From Pseudomonadota bacterium (GTDB taxonomy: Bacteria; Pseudomonadota; Alphaproteobacteria; Parvibaculales; Parvibaculaceae): a stretch of DNA of 5,543 nt. The first letter of the stretch is position 1, and each line of letters begins with the position of its first letter. Position numbers and translations under genes: made by a program. Under the pieces are notes generated by a model that worked only from the letters and a program-made list of their open reading frames with translations, was not told the origin of the DNA and ran no database searches. The stretch lies in assembly GCA_021780275.1 (NCBI GenBank), contig JAJXZC010000079.1, positions 1-5,543 on the forward strand, read 5' to 3'. This document shows, piece after piece, positions 1 to 5,192 of the stretch.

Positions 1-96
1 TGCGCAGACGATAGGATAAAACAGGAAAACTTGCAAGCTATCCTTTTATACCTCATCGTGCCGCGATCACTGCGGCCAGCACTCTTTCTGCATCGG

Positions 97-1542
97 TCAT
101 TCGCATTTGGGGGTCCGGCCGAAGGCTTTGACAGAGCCGTCCGCGGCGACGTTTTCGAGCCTCGTAGAAGCCCATTGTCGCGGAAACGAGAGTACCGTCG
201 CATCATGGATAGGCGAAGCAGAGACCACTTGCCCCGGCGATTTGTCTCGCAATGTGCGGCTCACCAAAGCGAGAAGCTGCCGTTCCGCTGTCGTAAAGCC
301 ATCGCCGCTTCCGACGAGGCAGCATTCCGGAATGCGGAAAGTCAGCGCAGTCAAAAGCAGAGCCGCGCCGCAGATAAAGCCGAGACATTTCGCCGGCGCA
401 ATTCGAGCAAAGGTCGCGCGCAGATCAAGCGACGGAAAGGGCAGGAGCGATGCGAATTCTCCGGCGCAAATCAACGGAATCGTCATCATATTGATCGCAA
501 CGATCCAACGCCCCCAATCGGCGCCGACCACAAATAGCGGTGCCACCCCCACGGCGCAGAGCGCAAATAACCTGGCGGTCCAAGCGGAACGATGGGCCGC
601 GGTTGCGCTACGATCCGGATCAATACAGAAGAGCTGCGTCGTCGCGAGAATATAGGACAGCGAGACGGCCAAAGCCAAAAGATAATACCACGCTGTTCCT
701 TTCAGCACGACATAGAGAATTTCGCCGAGTTCGCGCATCGTGCTCCAGCCCATCGCCGAGATGCCGCCGGCGATCTCGCCATTGTTCGAAATGAGTGCGC
801 GGTCGGCGGGATTGAGACTGAGCCAAATCATCCGAGCGGAATTCTCATCGCCCTTGAACATCATGAGCGTCAGGAATAGGCCGAGCATCGCAATGCCGTA
901 GAAAAGCGCTACGCCCATCCGCCAAGCCGGCCAGCGAATGCAACCGATCCAATAGAGAACGATGATCGAGGGGACTGCGCCGATGAAGAGAAACGCCTCG
1001 TGCATAAAGCTCAGCGCGACAGAGAGGATCGCGATCAAGCCGCAATTGAGACTGTCGAGCAGATTTGACGCCGGCCCGCGAGCACTGCGCCGCGCGGTGA
1101 GATAAATCAGGCAAATGAGCGCGATATAGACGTAGAAGAGCAATTCTTTGCGGTAATAGAATTCATTTCCAAACTGCATCGACCAGAGTCCGCCAGGGAC
1201 CAACATGAATAGAATGGCGGCGAGCGCGCCGAGCCGGCGCGATAAGATCAGAAGCAAAGATGTCGCAAGAACCAGCGTCGCGAAATTCGCGAAGACGATC
1301 ATGTTGACGATTGGCGCGGCGGGCTCGCCTCGCGCGTAGAGGCCGATCAAATAGCCGGCAAGTCCGCGCCGCACGAAGCCGGCGCTGTAATTGACCAGCC
1401 AATCGGAAAACGCCCAAGGGGTCCACTTCAGCGCATCGGGAGAAAGCACGGTGTGGCGATAGCAGAGATAAATGAGAAGGTCGGACAGAAGCGCGACGCC
1501 GAGCCATTTGAGCGGAGACGTTGGCGACTTTGCGAGGACCAT
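97..1542 (-). CDS. Multi-pass membrane protein, uncharacterised, GT-C/Wzy-like features
   Basis: This 481-residue protein has roughly ten hydrophobic segments, for example near residues 12-28, 78-100, 104-120, 134-150, 168-180, 184-202, 208-228, 284-302, 324-340, 346-362 and 386-402, so it is an inner-membrane protein. Visible motifs are NYSAGFVRRGL (51-61) after the first membrane segment, HEAF (181-184) at the end of a membrane helix, and DWGRW (342-346). An N-Y-x-x-G-F-V-R-R-G-L motif followed by a later D-x-x-R-W recurs, as I recall, in uncharacterised polytopic proteins found among surface-polysaccharide genes, some resembling GT-C glycosyltransferases or Wzy/EpsG polymerases; no biochemical function can be assigned here. 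The C-terminal 75 residues are soluble. The ATG start is supported by AGGAGG at 1550-1555, seven bases upstream. A weak EcfG-like site lies just before it. No polysaccharide genes are visible nearby, so its role in this context is unknown. Confidence 0.85.
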   Translation of the reverse strand: MVLAKSPTSPLKWLGVALLSDLLIYLCYRHTVLSPDALKWTPWAFSDWLVNYSAGFVRRGLAGYLIGLYARGEPAAPIVNMIVFANFATLVLATSLLLILSRRLGALAAILFMLVPGGLWSMQFGNEFYYRKELLFYVYIALICLIYLTARRSARGPASNLLDSLNCGLIAILSVALSFMHEAFLFIGAVPSIIVLYWIGCIRWPAWRMGVALFYGIAMLGLFLTLMMFKGDENSARMIWLSLNPADRALISNNGEIAGGISAMGWSTMRELGEILYVVLKGTAWYYLLALAVSLSYILATTQLFCIDPDRSATAAHRSAWTARLFALCAVGVAPLFVVGADWGRWIVAINMMTIPLICAGEFASLLPFPSLDLRATFARIAPAKCLGFICGAALLLTALTFRIPECCLVGSGDGFTTAERQLLALVSRTLRDKSPGQVVSASPIHDATVLSFPRQWASTRLENVAADGSVKAFGRTPKCE

Positions 1543-1566
1543 GACAGGGCCTCCTCTCCAATCCTT

Positions 1567-1591
1567 AATGCAAAGCTGCGGTCTGGGTTCC
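1567..1591 (-). promoter_or_regulatory. Weak EcfG-like promoter candidate before the membrane protein
   Basis: On the minus strand GGAAC (1591-1587) is followed after 16 bases by CATT (1570-1567). The -35 half is perfect for an EcfG site, but the -10 half has A in place of the conserved G of CGTT. Its position would give a very short leader just before the AGGAGG of the 481-residue gene. It could be chance. Confidence 0.25.
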
Positions 1592-1659
1592 TTGTCTTGG
1601 ACTTGGCAACTGGCGTCCCCAACGCGTGCGACGCAACATCGGCTATCGCTGCAGGTCTG

Positions 1660-2094
1660 CTAGCAATGTGCCATCGACCGGCCCCGACGGCGCAGACGCC
1701 AGGCGAGCATCGACACGGCGAACCAGACGAACATCGCCAGGCCCAGCGCGAGCGCCGGACTCGTTTCGATCAGCGCCCAGATAACCGCGGCGAAGGCAGC
1801 AAGGCCGAAGCTTCCCAGCACCGTGCCGGAGGCGTCGAGCGCTGCCGCGTCCTTGCCGCGCCGGGCTCCGGAAAGTCCGGCCTGCTCCTTCCGTTCCCTG
1901 ACGTGCTTTTCAATCATGGTCGCGCTCGCCGGAAAGATAGCCGGGAAGGCGAGAAAGAGACCGCCGATGATCGGCCCGAATCGGGCGGCGATCAGGCCCG
2001 CGAAGACGGTCGTCGCGCCGCCCAGCACAAATCGGATCGCGTATTCGTACCAGCGCGTTTCTCGTAAGGCATTTGGCTTGATCCCGATAATCAT
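1660..2094 (-). CDS. DUF3147-type small membrane protein, second of tandem pair
   Basis: This 144-residue protein has about four hydrophobic segments (near 19-37, 40-58, 91-108 and 113-132) and basic residues at the C-terminal end (RLRRRGR, 133-139). The stretch EYAIRFVLGG (17-26) matches EYVLRFVVGG at the start of the upstream neighbour, and the following helix and A-F-P motif also align, so the two are paralogues. The upstream protein resembles the DUF3147 family, whose function is unknown. A charged loop (about 61-88) lies between the two helical halves. The ATG at 2094 is the only available start: no ATG, GTG or TTG lies nearer the conserved EY motif, and the 14 extra N-terminal residues follow from this. 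No good ribosome site precedes it. The start overlaps the upstream stop as TGATG, so translation is probably coupled. Confidence 0.85.
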   Translation of the reverse strand: MIIGIKPNALRETRWYEYAIRFVLGGATTVFAGLIAARFGPIIGGLFLAFPAIFPASATMIEKHVRERKEQAGLSGARRGKDAAALDASGTVLGSFGLAAFAAVIWALIETSPALALGLAMFVWFAVSMLAWRLRRRGRSMAHC

Positions 2095-2438
2095 CAGAGA
2101 CCGAGAAATGTCTGTTGAAGCCCAAAAGCAACCAGCAGCCAGGCGCCCAAGGCCGCTACCGTCGCCGCCGGGGAAGAGATACGAAATTTTTTCAGTAGGA
2201 CGCAGACTGTCCAGCTATAGGCCGCCAACGCGAGTGCGCCGACAACCATGGAACGGCCCTCCGCCGCGGCGAATGATGCGCCTTTTTCCTGAATAGCGAT
2301 GAGCAAGGTCGCGACGGCGATCGAAGGCGCCGCGCCGAATAGGCCGGCGAAGCTCTTCGGCCGCAATAGGTCGCCGAGGACCGCAAAAGCCGACACCGCA
2401 ATGCCCCCGACCACAAACCGCAATACATATTCGAGCAT
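2094..2438 (-). CDS. DUF3147 family small membrane protein, first of tandem pair
   Basis: This 114-residue protein is almost entirely hydrophobic with about four membrane segments (near 5-22, 32-50, 64-82 and 91-110). The segment LGDLLRPKSFAGLFGAAPS (21-39) is what I recognise as the conserved core of DUF3147 integral membrane proteins; the family has no established activity. ATG at 2438 is preceded by AGGA at 2446-2449 with seven bases spacing. Its stop overlaps the start of the paralogue downstream, forming a two-gene operon, which suggests the two proteins act together, perhaps as a hetero-oligomer (inference). The 189 bases upstream (2439-2627) contain no gene and no EcfG-like site on this strand; I could not identify a promoter with confidence. 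Confidence 0.9.
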   Translation of the reverse strand: MLEYVLRFVVGGIAVSAFAVLGDLLRPKSFAGLFGAAPSIAVATLLIAIQEKGASFAAAEGRSMVVGALALAAYSWTVCVLLKKFRISSPAATVAALGAWLLVAFGLQQTFLGL

Positions 2439-2627
2439 GGACGTTTCCTTTGATTTTGTTCTGAAAAGAAAACGTTTGTTCCGATGGTCGGCTCTGCGCT
2501 GCGCTACCGTGCGACGAGGTCGATGTCTCGATTCTCAATTGACTTGCACGATTGCCCGCCGGTGCTCATGCGAGGCGCATCGTGGATACGTGAGCTGCAA
2601 TGATGATGCCTTCGGTCCGCGCCCAGC

Positions 2628-2762
2628 TTAAGAATGCGGCCCGTGCGTCGACAGATGCGGCATCAGGACCGCGACCGCGATGATTGCGATAATTCCGATT
2701 ACGGCCAGATAGATCAGGAAGCGCCGCGCAACGTCTTGCATGTTTCTCGGACCGTTAGCCAT
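2628..2762 (-). CDS. Small single-pass membrane protein, 44 aa
   Basis: This short reading frame encodes 44 residues: a basic N-terminus (MANGPRNMQDVARR), one strongly hydrophobic helix from about residue 15 to 34 (rich in I, V, A and L), and a short His-containing tail (MPHLSTHGPHS). The ATG at 2762 has a clear ribosome site, AGAGGA, four bases upstream (positions 2767-2772). A good ribosome site, a clean membrane helix and a positive-inside N-terminus make it likely to be real despite its length. Its start overlaps the last 8 bases of the 82-residue ORF upstream (ATGGCTAA), which suggests coupled translation if that ORF is expressed. I do not recognise a family. It may be a small stress-associated membrane peptide, but that is inference from its neighbours only. 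Confidence 0.65.
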   Translation of the reverse strand: MANGPRNMQDVARRFLIYLAVIGIIAIIAVAVLMPHLSTHGPHS

Positions 2763-3003
2763 TTGATCCTCTCACCTGACCCATCGCGGCCACGCAGCCG
2801 CCCCAGACGTAAGAGGTTTCGCCTTGATCGGTCGCTACGCCCAATTCCGGCACGCCGATCACGTTCCATCTTCCTTCGGACACGCGCCCGCACGCGCCTA
2901 GCAATCGAAGCGTCAGCGCTGCGATGAGGGTCGTGCCGATCGCGACCCTCGAGATGTATTTGCCGGAACGTATAAATTTTCTGCCGGTTATAGGGGACCG
3001 CAT
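2755..3003 (-). CDS. Possible small lipoprotein, 82 aa (uncertain)
   Basis: The 82-residue frame starts with a basic stretch (R2, R8, K9, R12, K15, R19), then a hydrophobic stretch (about 20-37) ending in LLGAC, with Cys38 placed as in a lipobox (L-x-[GA]-C, here L-G-A-C). The mature part would be about 45 residues with one further Cys at 70. This pattern suggests a lipoprotein signal peptide, although R33 interrupts the hydrophobic stretch. The start is poorly supported: only a GGGGGG run precedes the ATG at 3003, and that ATG sits inside a 12-bp palindrome and beside the promoter of the divergent DUF892 gene. The stop overlaps the start of the 44-residue gene by 8 bases, which favours an operon. 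I do not recognise a family, and it could be a non-coding leader for the 44-residue gene. Confidence 0.35.
   Translation of the reverse strand: MRSPITGRKFIRSGKYISRVAIGTTLIAALTLRLLGACGRVSEGRWNVIGVPELGVATDQGETSYVWGGCVAAMGQVRGSNG
2965..2989 (+). promoter_or_regulatory. EcfG-type general stress promoter for the DUF892 gene
   Basis: GGAAC (2965-2969) and GTT (2987-2989) are separated by 17 bases, or GGAAC-N16-GGTT counting the fourth base. This matches the known EcfG consensus GGAAC-N16/17-CGTT except for G in the least conserved first position of the -10 half. Transcription would start near 2995-2998, about 50 bases before the start codon at 3046. A stress-type product downstream supports the call. 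It lies inside the divergent 82-residue ORF. Confidence 0.7.
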
Positions 3004-3008
3004 GCGGT
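2997..3008. repeat. 12-bp perfect palindrome at the DUF892 transcription start
   Basis: ACCGCATGCGGT is self-complementary over 12 bases. It is extended by GGGG on the left (2993-2996) and by CCCC on the right after one extra G, so the RNA could form a longer hairpin. It sits at or just after the predicted start of transcription of the DUF892 gene and contains the ATG of the opposite-strand 82-residue ORF at its centre. It could be an operator or a leader hairpin; which of these is not decidable from sequence. Confidence 0.4.
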
Positions 3009-3045
3009 GCCCCCCAAGCGGATCGCAATCGTTTAGGAGACAGCA

Positions 3046-3540
3046 ATGACGAAACAGGCCAAGGACCTCAACGCGCTTTTCTATGAAACGCTCAAAGACA
3101 TTTATTTTGCCGAAAAGCAGATTCTGCGCGCCTTGCCGAAAATGGCAAAGGCGGCCCAGACCGACGACTTACGCCACGCCTTCGAAGAGCATCGCGATCA
3201 AACGCAAGGTCACGTCGACCGCCTCGACCAAATATTCGAGATGATCGACAAGCCGGCACGCGGCAAGACCTGCGACGCAATCCTCGGCATCATCGAAGAA
3301 GGAAAAGAAGTCATCGAGGACTTCAGCGACACGGAGGCCTTGGATCCAGGCCTTCTTGCGGCAGCGCAATCTGTCGAGCATTACGAAATCAGCCGTTATG
3401 GGACGTTGAAAACCTGGGCCGCGGAATTGGGCCTGAAGGATGCCGTGCCTTTGCTCGAAGCCACGCTCCAGGAAGAAAAGAAAACGGACGAATTACTTTC
3501 TCGGATTGCAACGCGATCGGTCAATCGCCATGCCGCGTGA
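3046..3540 (+). CDS. DUF892 (YciE/YciF-type) ferritin-like protein
   Basis: This 164-residue, all-helical protein fits the DUF892 family, whose E. coli members are YciE and YciF and whose known fold is a ferritin-like four-helix bundle; they are stress-associated and their chemistry is unsettled. Family features seen are the opening LNALFYETLKDIYFAEKQ (8-25), the EEHRDQTQGHVDRL helix (47-60), SVEHYEISRYGTL (109-121) and LLEATLQEEKKTDELL (136-151). E23, E47, H49, H56, E111, E114, E138 and E143 are plausible metal-site residues by placement. The length is typical. AGGAG at 3035-3039, six bases before the ATG, fixes the start. An EcfG-like promoter lies upstream, so induction in general stress is likely. 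It converges on the pyrophosphatase gene with a 50-base gap. A second DUF892 gene sits at the right edge of the window. Confidence 0.95.
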   Translation: MTKQAKDLNALFYETLKDIYFAEKQILRALPKMAKAAQTDDLRHAFEEHRDQTQGHVDRLDQIFEMIDKPARGKTCDAILGIIEEGKEVIEDFSDTEALDPGLLAAAQSVEHYEISRYGTLKTWAAELGLKDAVPLLEATLQEEKKTDELLSRIATRSVNRHAA

Positions 3541-3581
3541 ATGATCGTTTAATGATGAGGACGCCCGTGACTGGGGAAGGC

Positions 3582-3602
3582 GCGGGCTCCTTAAGAACCC
3601 GC
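3582..3602. terminator. Candidate shared terminator hairpin between convergent genes
   Basis: GCGGGCTC (3582-3589) and GAACCCGC (3595-3602) can pair around a 5-base loop. On the minus strand the single odd pair is a G-U wobble, giving an 8-pair stem; on the plus strand it is a C-A mismatch followed by the pyrimidine tract CCTCTTCTTCTT. The loop carries the TAA stop of the pyrophosphatase gene. No long T run follows on either strand, so efficient intrinsic termination is uncertain. Confidence 0.35.
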
Positions 3603-4148
3603 CCTCTTCTTCTTGAAACGCTTGATACTCTTCTCGACAAGCACCATCGCGGCTTTGTCATCGCAGTTACCGAGCGAGCGAAACTTTCGTCTCTCCTCTT
3701 TATTATATTGCACGAAAAATTCCGCGACTTCGTCCAAGAGCCCAGGCCGCAAGTCGTCGAGCTTGTGCACCCCCTGGTGCTGATGACTGTGTCTGACAAC
3801 CGCAAGCAGACGGTCGTTGCGCAGCCAATCTCCGCCCTGTTCGCGCTGCTCAGCGACGATTCCGCCGATGAGCCGGGCCTTGAGGCGGCACCCGGTCATC
3901 GCCGGCTGATCGATAAGCACAAGAACATCGAGCGGATCGCCATCATCCGCAAGCGTCGAAGGGATAAACCCGAAATCGTAGGGAAAGCTCATGCCCTCGG
4001 GCAGCGTTTTTGCCAATTCAAAAACATCGGCGGCGGGATCATAATCGTACTTGTGGCTGCTTCCCCTGGGCGTTTCGATGATCACCGTGAGGTCACCAGC
4101 CTCATCGAACGTCGGCAAATCGGACAAAATGCGCGTTCCGCCCCTCAT
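3591..4148 (-). CDS. ppa: Family I inorganic pyrophosphatase (divergent)
   Basis: This 185-residue cytosolic enzyme would hydrolyse pyrophosphate to phosphate, pulling biosynthetic reactions forward. The family signature D-G-D-P-L-D is at 69-74, giving the metal-binding aspartates D69, D71 and D74. IETPRGSSHKYDYD (24-37) supplies E25 and K33, and FPYDFGFIPST (55-65) is the usual core strand. RNDRLLAV (110-117) and FFVQYN (144-149) also fit. Relative to E. coli Ppa as I remember it, both core tyrosines (Y51, Y55) are Phe here, E31 is Asp35, R43 is Lys47, D97 is Glu and K104 is Arg; several of these recur in eukaryote-like bacterial members. The ATG at 4148 is the only in-frame start. GGAGG (4161-4165) is 12 bases away, too far for an ideal site, but the ATG overlaps the stop of an upstream small ORF (ATGA), so coupled translation may explain it. 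Confidence 0.9.
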   Translation of the reverse strand: MRGGTRILSDLPTFDEAGDLTVIIETPRGSSHKYDYDPAADVFELAKTLPEGMSFPYDFGFIPSTLADDGDPLDVLVLIDQPAMTGCRLKARLIGGIVAEQREQGGDWLRNDRLLAVVRHSHQHQGVHKLDDLRPGLLDEVAEFFVQYNKEERRKFRSLGNCDDKAAMVLVEKSIKRFKKKRAGS

Positions 4149-4273
4149 AATTCGGCCGAGCCTCCAGCATTGACTTTGAGGGAAAAGATGACTGCCCGAC
4201 TCCGGGCAGTCATCTTGACTTTTCGATCAGCGATGGACGAAGACAAACAGCGCGTAGACTGTGCACTTGCCAT
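4145..4273 (-). CDS. Possible 42-aa leader ORF translationally coupled to ppa
   Basis: A 42-codon frame runs from ATG at 4273 to a TGA that overlaps the pyrophosphatase start as ATGA. It begins MASAQSTRCLSSSIADRK and has no recognisable domain; it is basic, Ser-rich and has no membrane segment. A purine-rich stretch (GGGAAGGAGAAGGG on the minus strand) lies before the ATG, with AAGGG eight bases away and AGGAG 13 away. The 14-bp hairpin at 4185-4216 falls within codons 20-30, so ribosomes translating this frame would melt it. The four-base overlap is a common arrangement for coupled genes, and the pyrophosphatase lacks a well-placed ribosome site of its own. The frame is short and could be chance; a regulatory leader peptide is an inference. 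Confidence 0.4.
   Translation of the reverse strand: MASAQSTRCLSSSIADRKVKMTARSRAVIFSLKVNAGGSAEL
4185..4216 (-). terminator. Strong hairpin with U tract in the ppa leader
   Basis: AAGATGACTGCCCG (4185-4198) and CGGGCAGTCATCTT (4203-4216) are perfect 14-bp inverted arms around a 4-base loop. On the minus strand the stem runs into CTTTTCCC, the shape of an intrinsic terminator or attenuator, 37 bases before the pyrophosphatase ATG. An 8-base direct repeat, TTGACTTT, occurs at 4170-4177 and 4215-4222. On the plus strand there is no upstream gene for it to terminate, so a role in the minus-strand leader is more likely. Confidence 0.6.
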
Positions 4274-4305
4274 CTATAAAACCCTTCTCCTTCCCATGAC
4301 ATCGA

Positions 4306-4330
4306 AACCAAAGGCGCAGTTTGTAGTTCC
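4306..4330 (-). promoter_or_regulatory. EcfG-like promoter candidate for the ppa leader
   Basis: On the minus strand GGAAC (4330-4326) is followed after 16 bases by GGTT (4309-4306), the same spacing and -10 variant as the DUF892 promoter. Transcription would start near 4298, giving a leader of about 150 bases that contains the 42-codon ORF and the hairpin before the pyrophosphatase start. The distance to the enzyme gene lowers confidence, but the match to the neighbouring sites raises it. Confidence 0.5.
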
Positions 4331-4730
4331 GCGCCGAGGTATCTTTCTCGTCATATTTCCCATACTGCGCTGATCGCGGTTGCCGGTCTTTTCCTTCTCC
4401 CGAGGACGCCGCTCGCTCTTTTAGTCGTGCTTTCAGGAATGCCCGCGTCCTCGGATGCGTCTGCTTGCGAGTCGCTGTCGAATGTCGATGACGCAGCCTG
4501 CATGCAATGGGCGCCGATCACAGGCAACGTCGTCAAAGATGCCTGTACAATTGCAGCGCTCGACGTGCCGATCTCCGCAAGCCCCGTCGGCCAAGCGCCG
4601 CGATTTGGTCGTCTGCGTCTCTGCATAAGATGCGCGACGAAGCCTTGGCGCGGCAGGCGCAATATTGCGCCGCCGACCCAACGCAAAACCGACGACGTCG
4701 CCGCTTCACCCGCGCTGTTTGGGTTTCGAA
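4331..4730. other. Gene-poor stretch with one open, partly coding-like + frame
   Basis: No gene can be supported between the pyrophosphatase promoter site and the PRC-barrel promoter. One + frame is open from 4280 and runs in phase into the PRC-barrel gene. Around 4361-4470 it reads as a signal-peptide-like hydrophobic stretch (LIAVAGLFLL, then PLALLVVLSGMPASSDASAC), followed by a Cys-containing segment up to about 4640. No ATG, GTG or TTG precedes the hydrophobic part. The first possible start, GTG at 4427, falls inside it and has no ribosome site. It may be the remnant of a small secreted protein gene, or chance. No similarity was recognised. Confidence 0.3.
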
Positions 4731-4756
4731 GGAACGCAAAGCGCCCCAGCCGCGTT
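4731..4756 (+). promoter_or_regulatory. EcfG-type general stress promoter for the PRC-barrel gene
   Basis: GGAAC (4731-4735) is followed after 17 bases by CGTT (4753-4756), a full match to the established EcfG consensus GGAAC-N16/17-CGTT. Transcription would start near 4763, leaving a leader of about 27 bases that includes the GGAGG ribosome site at 4777-4781. This is the best of the EcfG-like sites in the window. Confidence 0.75.
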
Positions 4757-4789
4757 CGAGAGCCGCATAGAATCCTGGAGGATAAAACC

Positions 4790-5185
4790 ATGCTTACGAA
4801 GCTTATGGCCGCGGCTGTTTTTGCCGCCGCAAGCACTTTTGTTGTGGCCGAGAGCAACGCCGCGTTTGCGGCGAACGATTCCTCGCTCACCACCGATCAT
4901 TGGCTCGCGTCAGACGTCTACCAAGCCTCAGTCTATGACCCGAACCAAAATAAGATCGGCAGCGTCGATGATCTCGTGATCAGCAAGGATGGTTCGGTTT
5001 CAAAGGCGGTCATCGGCGTCGGTGGTTTCCTCGGCGTCGGTCAAAAGGACGTCGCGATCCCATTCACCGAGCTCAAGGTGGCGTCCAACAACGACAAGTC
5101 TTGGCTCGTCCTGAACATGACGAAGGATCAACTCAAGGCGGCGCCCGCGTTTGACAAGGCGTCCGAAAAAGCCCCGGCACAATAG
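4790..5185 (+). CDS. Exported PRC-barrel domain protein
   Basis: This 131-residue protein starts with a Sec-type signal peptide (K4, hydrophobic residues 5-20, likely cleavage after the Ala-rich SNAAFAA at 22-28), so it should reach the periplasm. Residues about 36-105 form a PRC-barrel domain, a small beta-barrel known from RimM and the photosynthetic reaction centre H subunit. Family features are the opening WLASDVYQASVYD (38-50), KIGSVDDLVISKDG (55-68) and VIGVGGFLGVGQKDVAIPF (74-92). The tail MTKDQLKAAPAF (110-121) recurs in exported alphaproteobacterial members, whose ligand is unknown. ATG at 4790 is chosen because GGAGG (4777-4781) lies eight bases upstream and the signal peptide begins there. 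The frame is open further upstream, but the promoter lies inside that extension. Its EcfG-type promoter suggests a stress-induced envelope role. Confidence 0.93.
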   Translation: MLTKLMAAAVFAAASTFVVAESNAAFAANDSSLTTDHWLASDVYQASVYDPNQNKIGSVDDLVISKDGSVSKAVIGVGGFLGVGQKDVAIPFTELKVASNNDKSWLVLNMTKDQLKAAPAFDKASEKAPAQ

Positions 5186-5192
5186 CGTCACC

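Noticed and set aside
58..82. Small inverted repeat after the 481-residue gene (GCCGC/GCGGC arms) as a terminator
   Set aside because: The stem is only five bases with bulges beyond it, and no T run follows on the minus strand.
1453..2067. 204-codon + strand frame antisense to the DUF3147 gene
   Set aside because: Its composition is a charged, low-complexity shadow of a hydrophobic minus-strand gene, with no ribosome site.
2714..3046. 110-codon minus-strand frame overlapping the small membrane protein genes
   Set aside because: It is an Arg-rich out-of-frame translation with no membrane segment or signal. The overlapping frames at 2755-3003 and 2628-2762 have better features.
4170..4222. 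Direct repeat TTGACTTT flanking the ppa leader hairpin, as a target-site duplication of a tiny mobile element
   Set aside because: The second copy overlaps the hairpin arm, the repeat is only 8 bases, and there is no other sign of an inserted element.
3537..4373. 278-codon open frame on the + strand, overlapping the end of the DUF892 gene and antisense to the pyrophosphatase
   Set aside because: It mirrors the pyrophosphatase gene on the other strand, has no ribosome site and no recognisable family motifs. The minus-strand product has clear catalytic signatures.
4427..4789. N-terminal extension of the PRC-barrel protein from GTG 4427
   Set aside because: There is no ribosome site at that GTG, it would bury a clear signal peptide inside the protein, and the consensus EcfG promoter lies within the extension.
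4351..4893. 180-codon minus-strand frame overlapping the start of the PRC-barrel gene
   Set aside because: It has no ribosome site and no family features, and it covers the promoter and signal peptide of a well-supported + strand gene.
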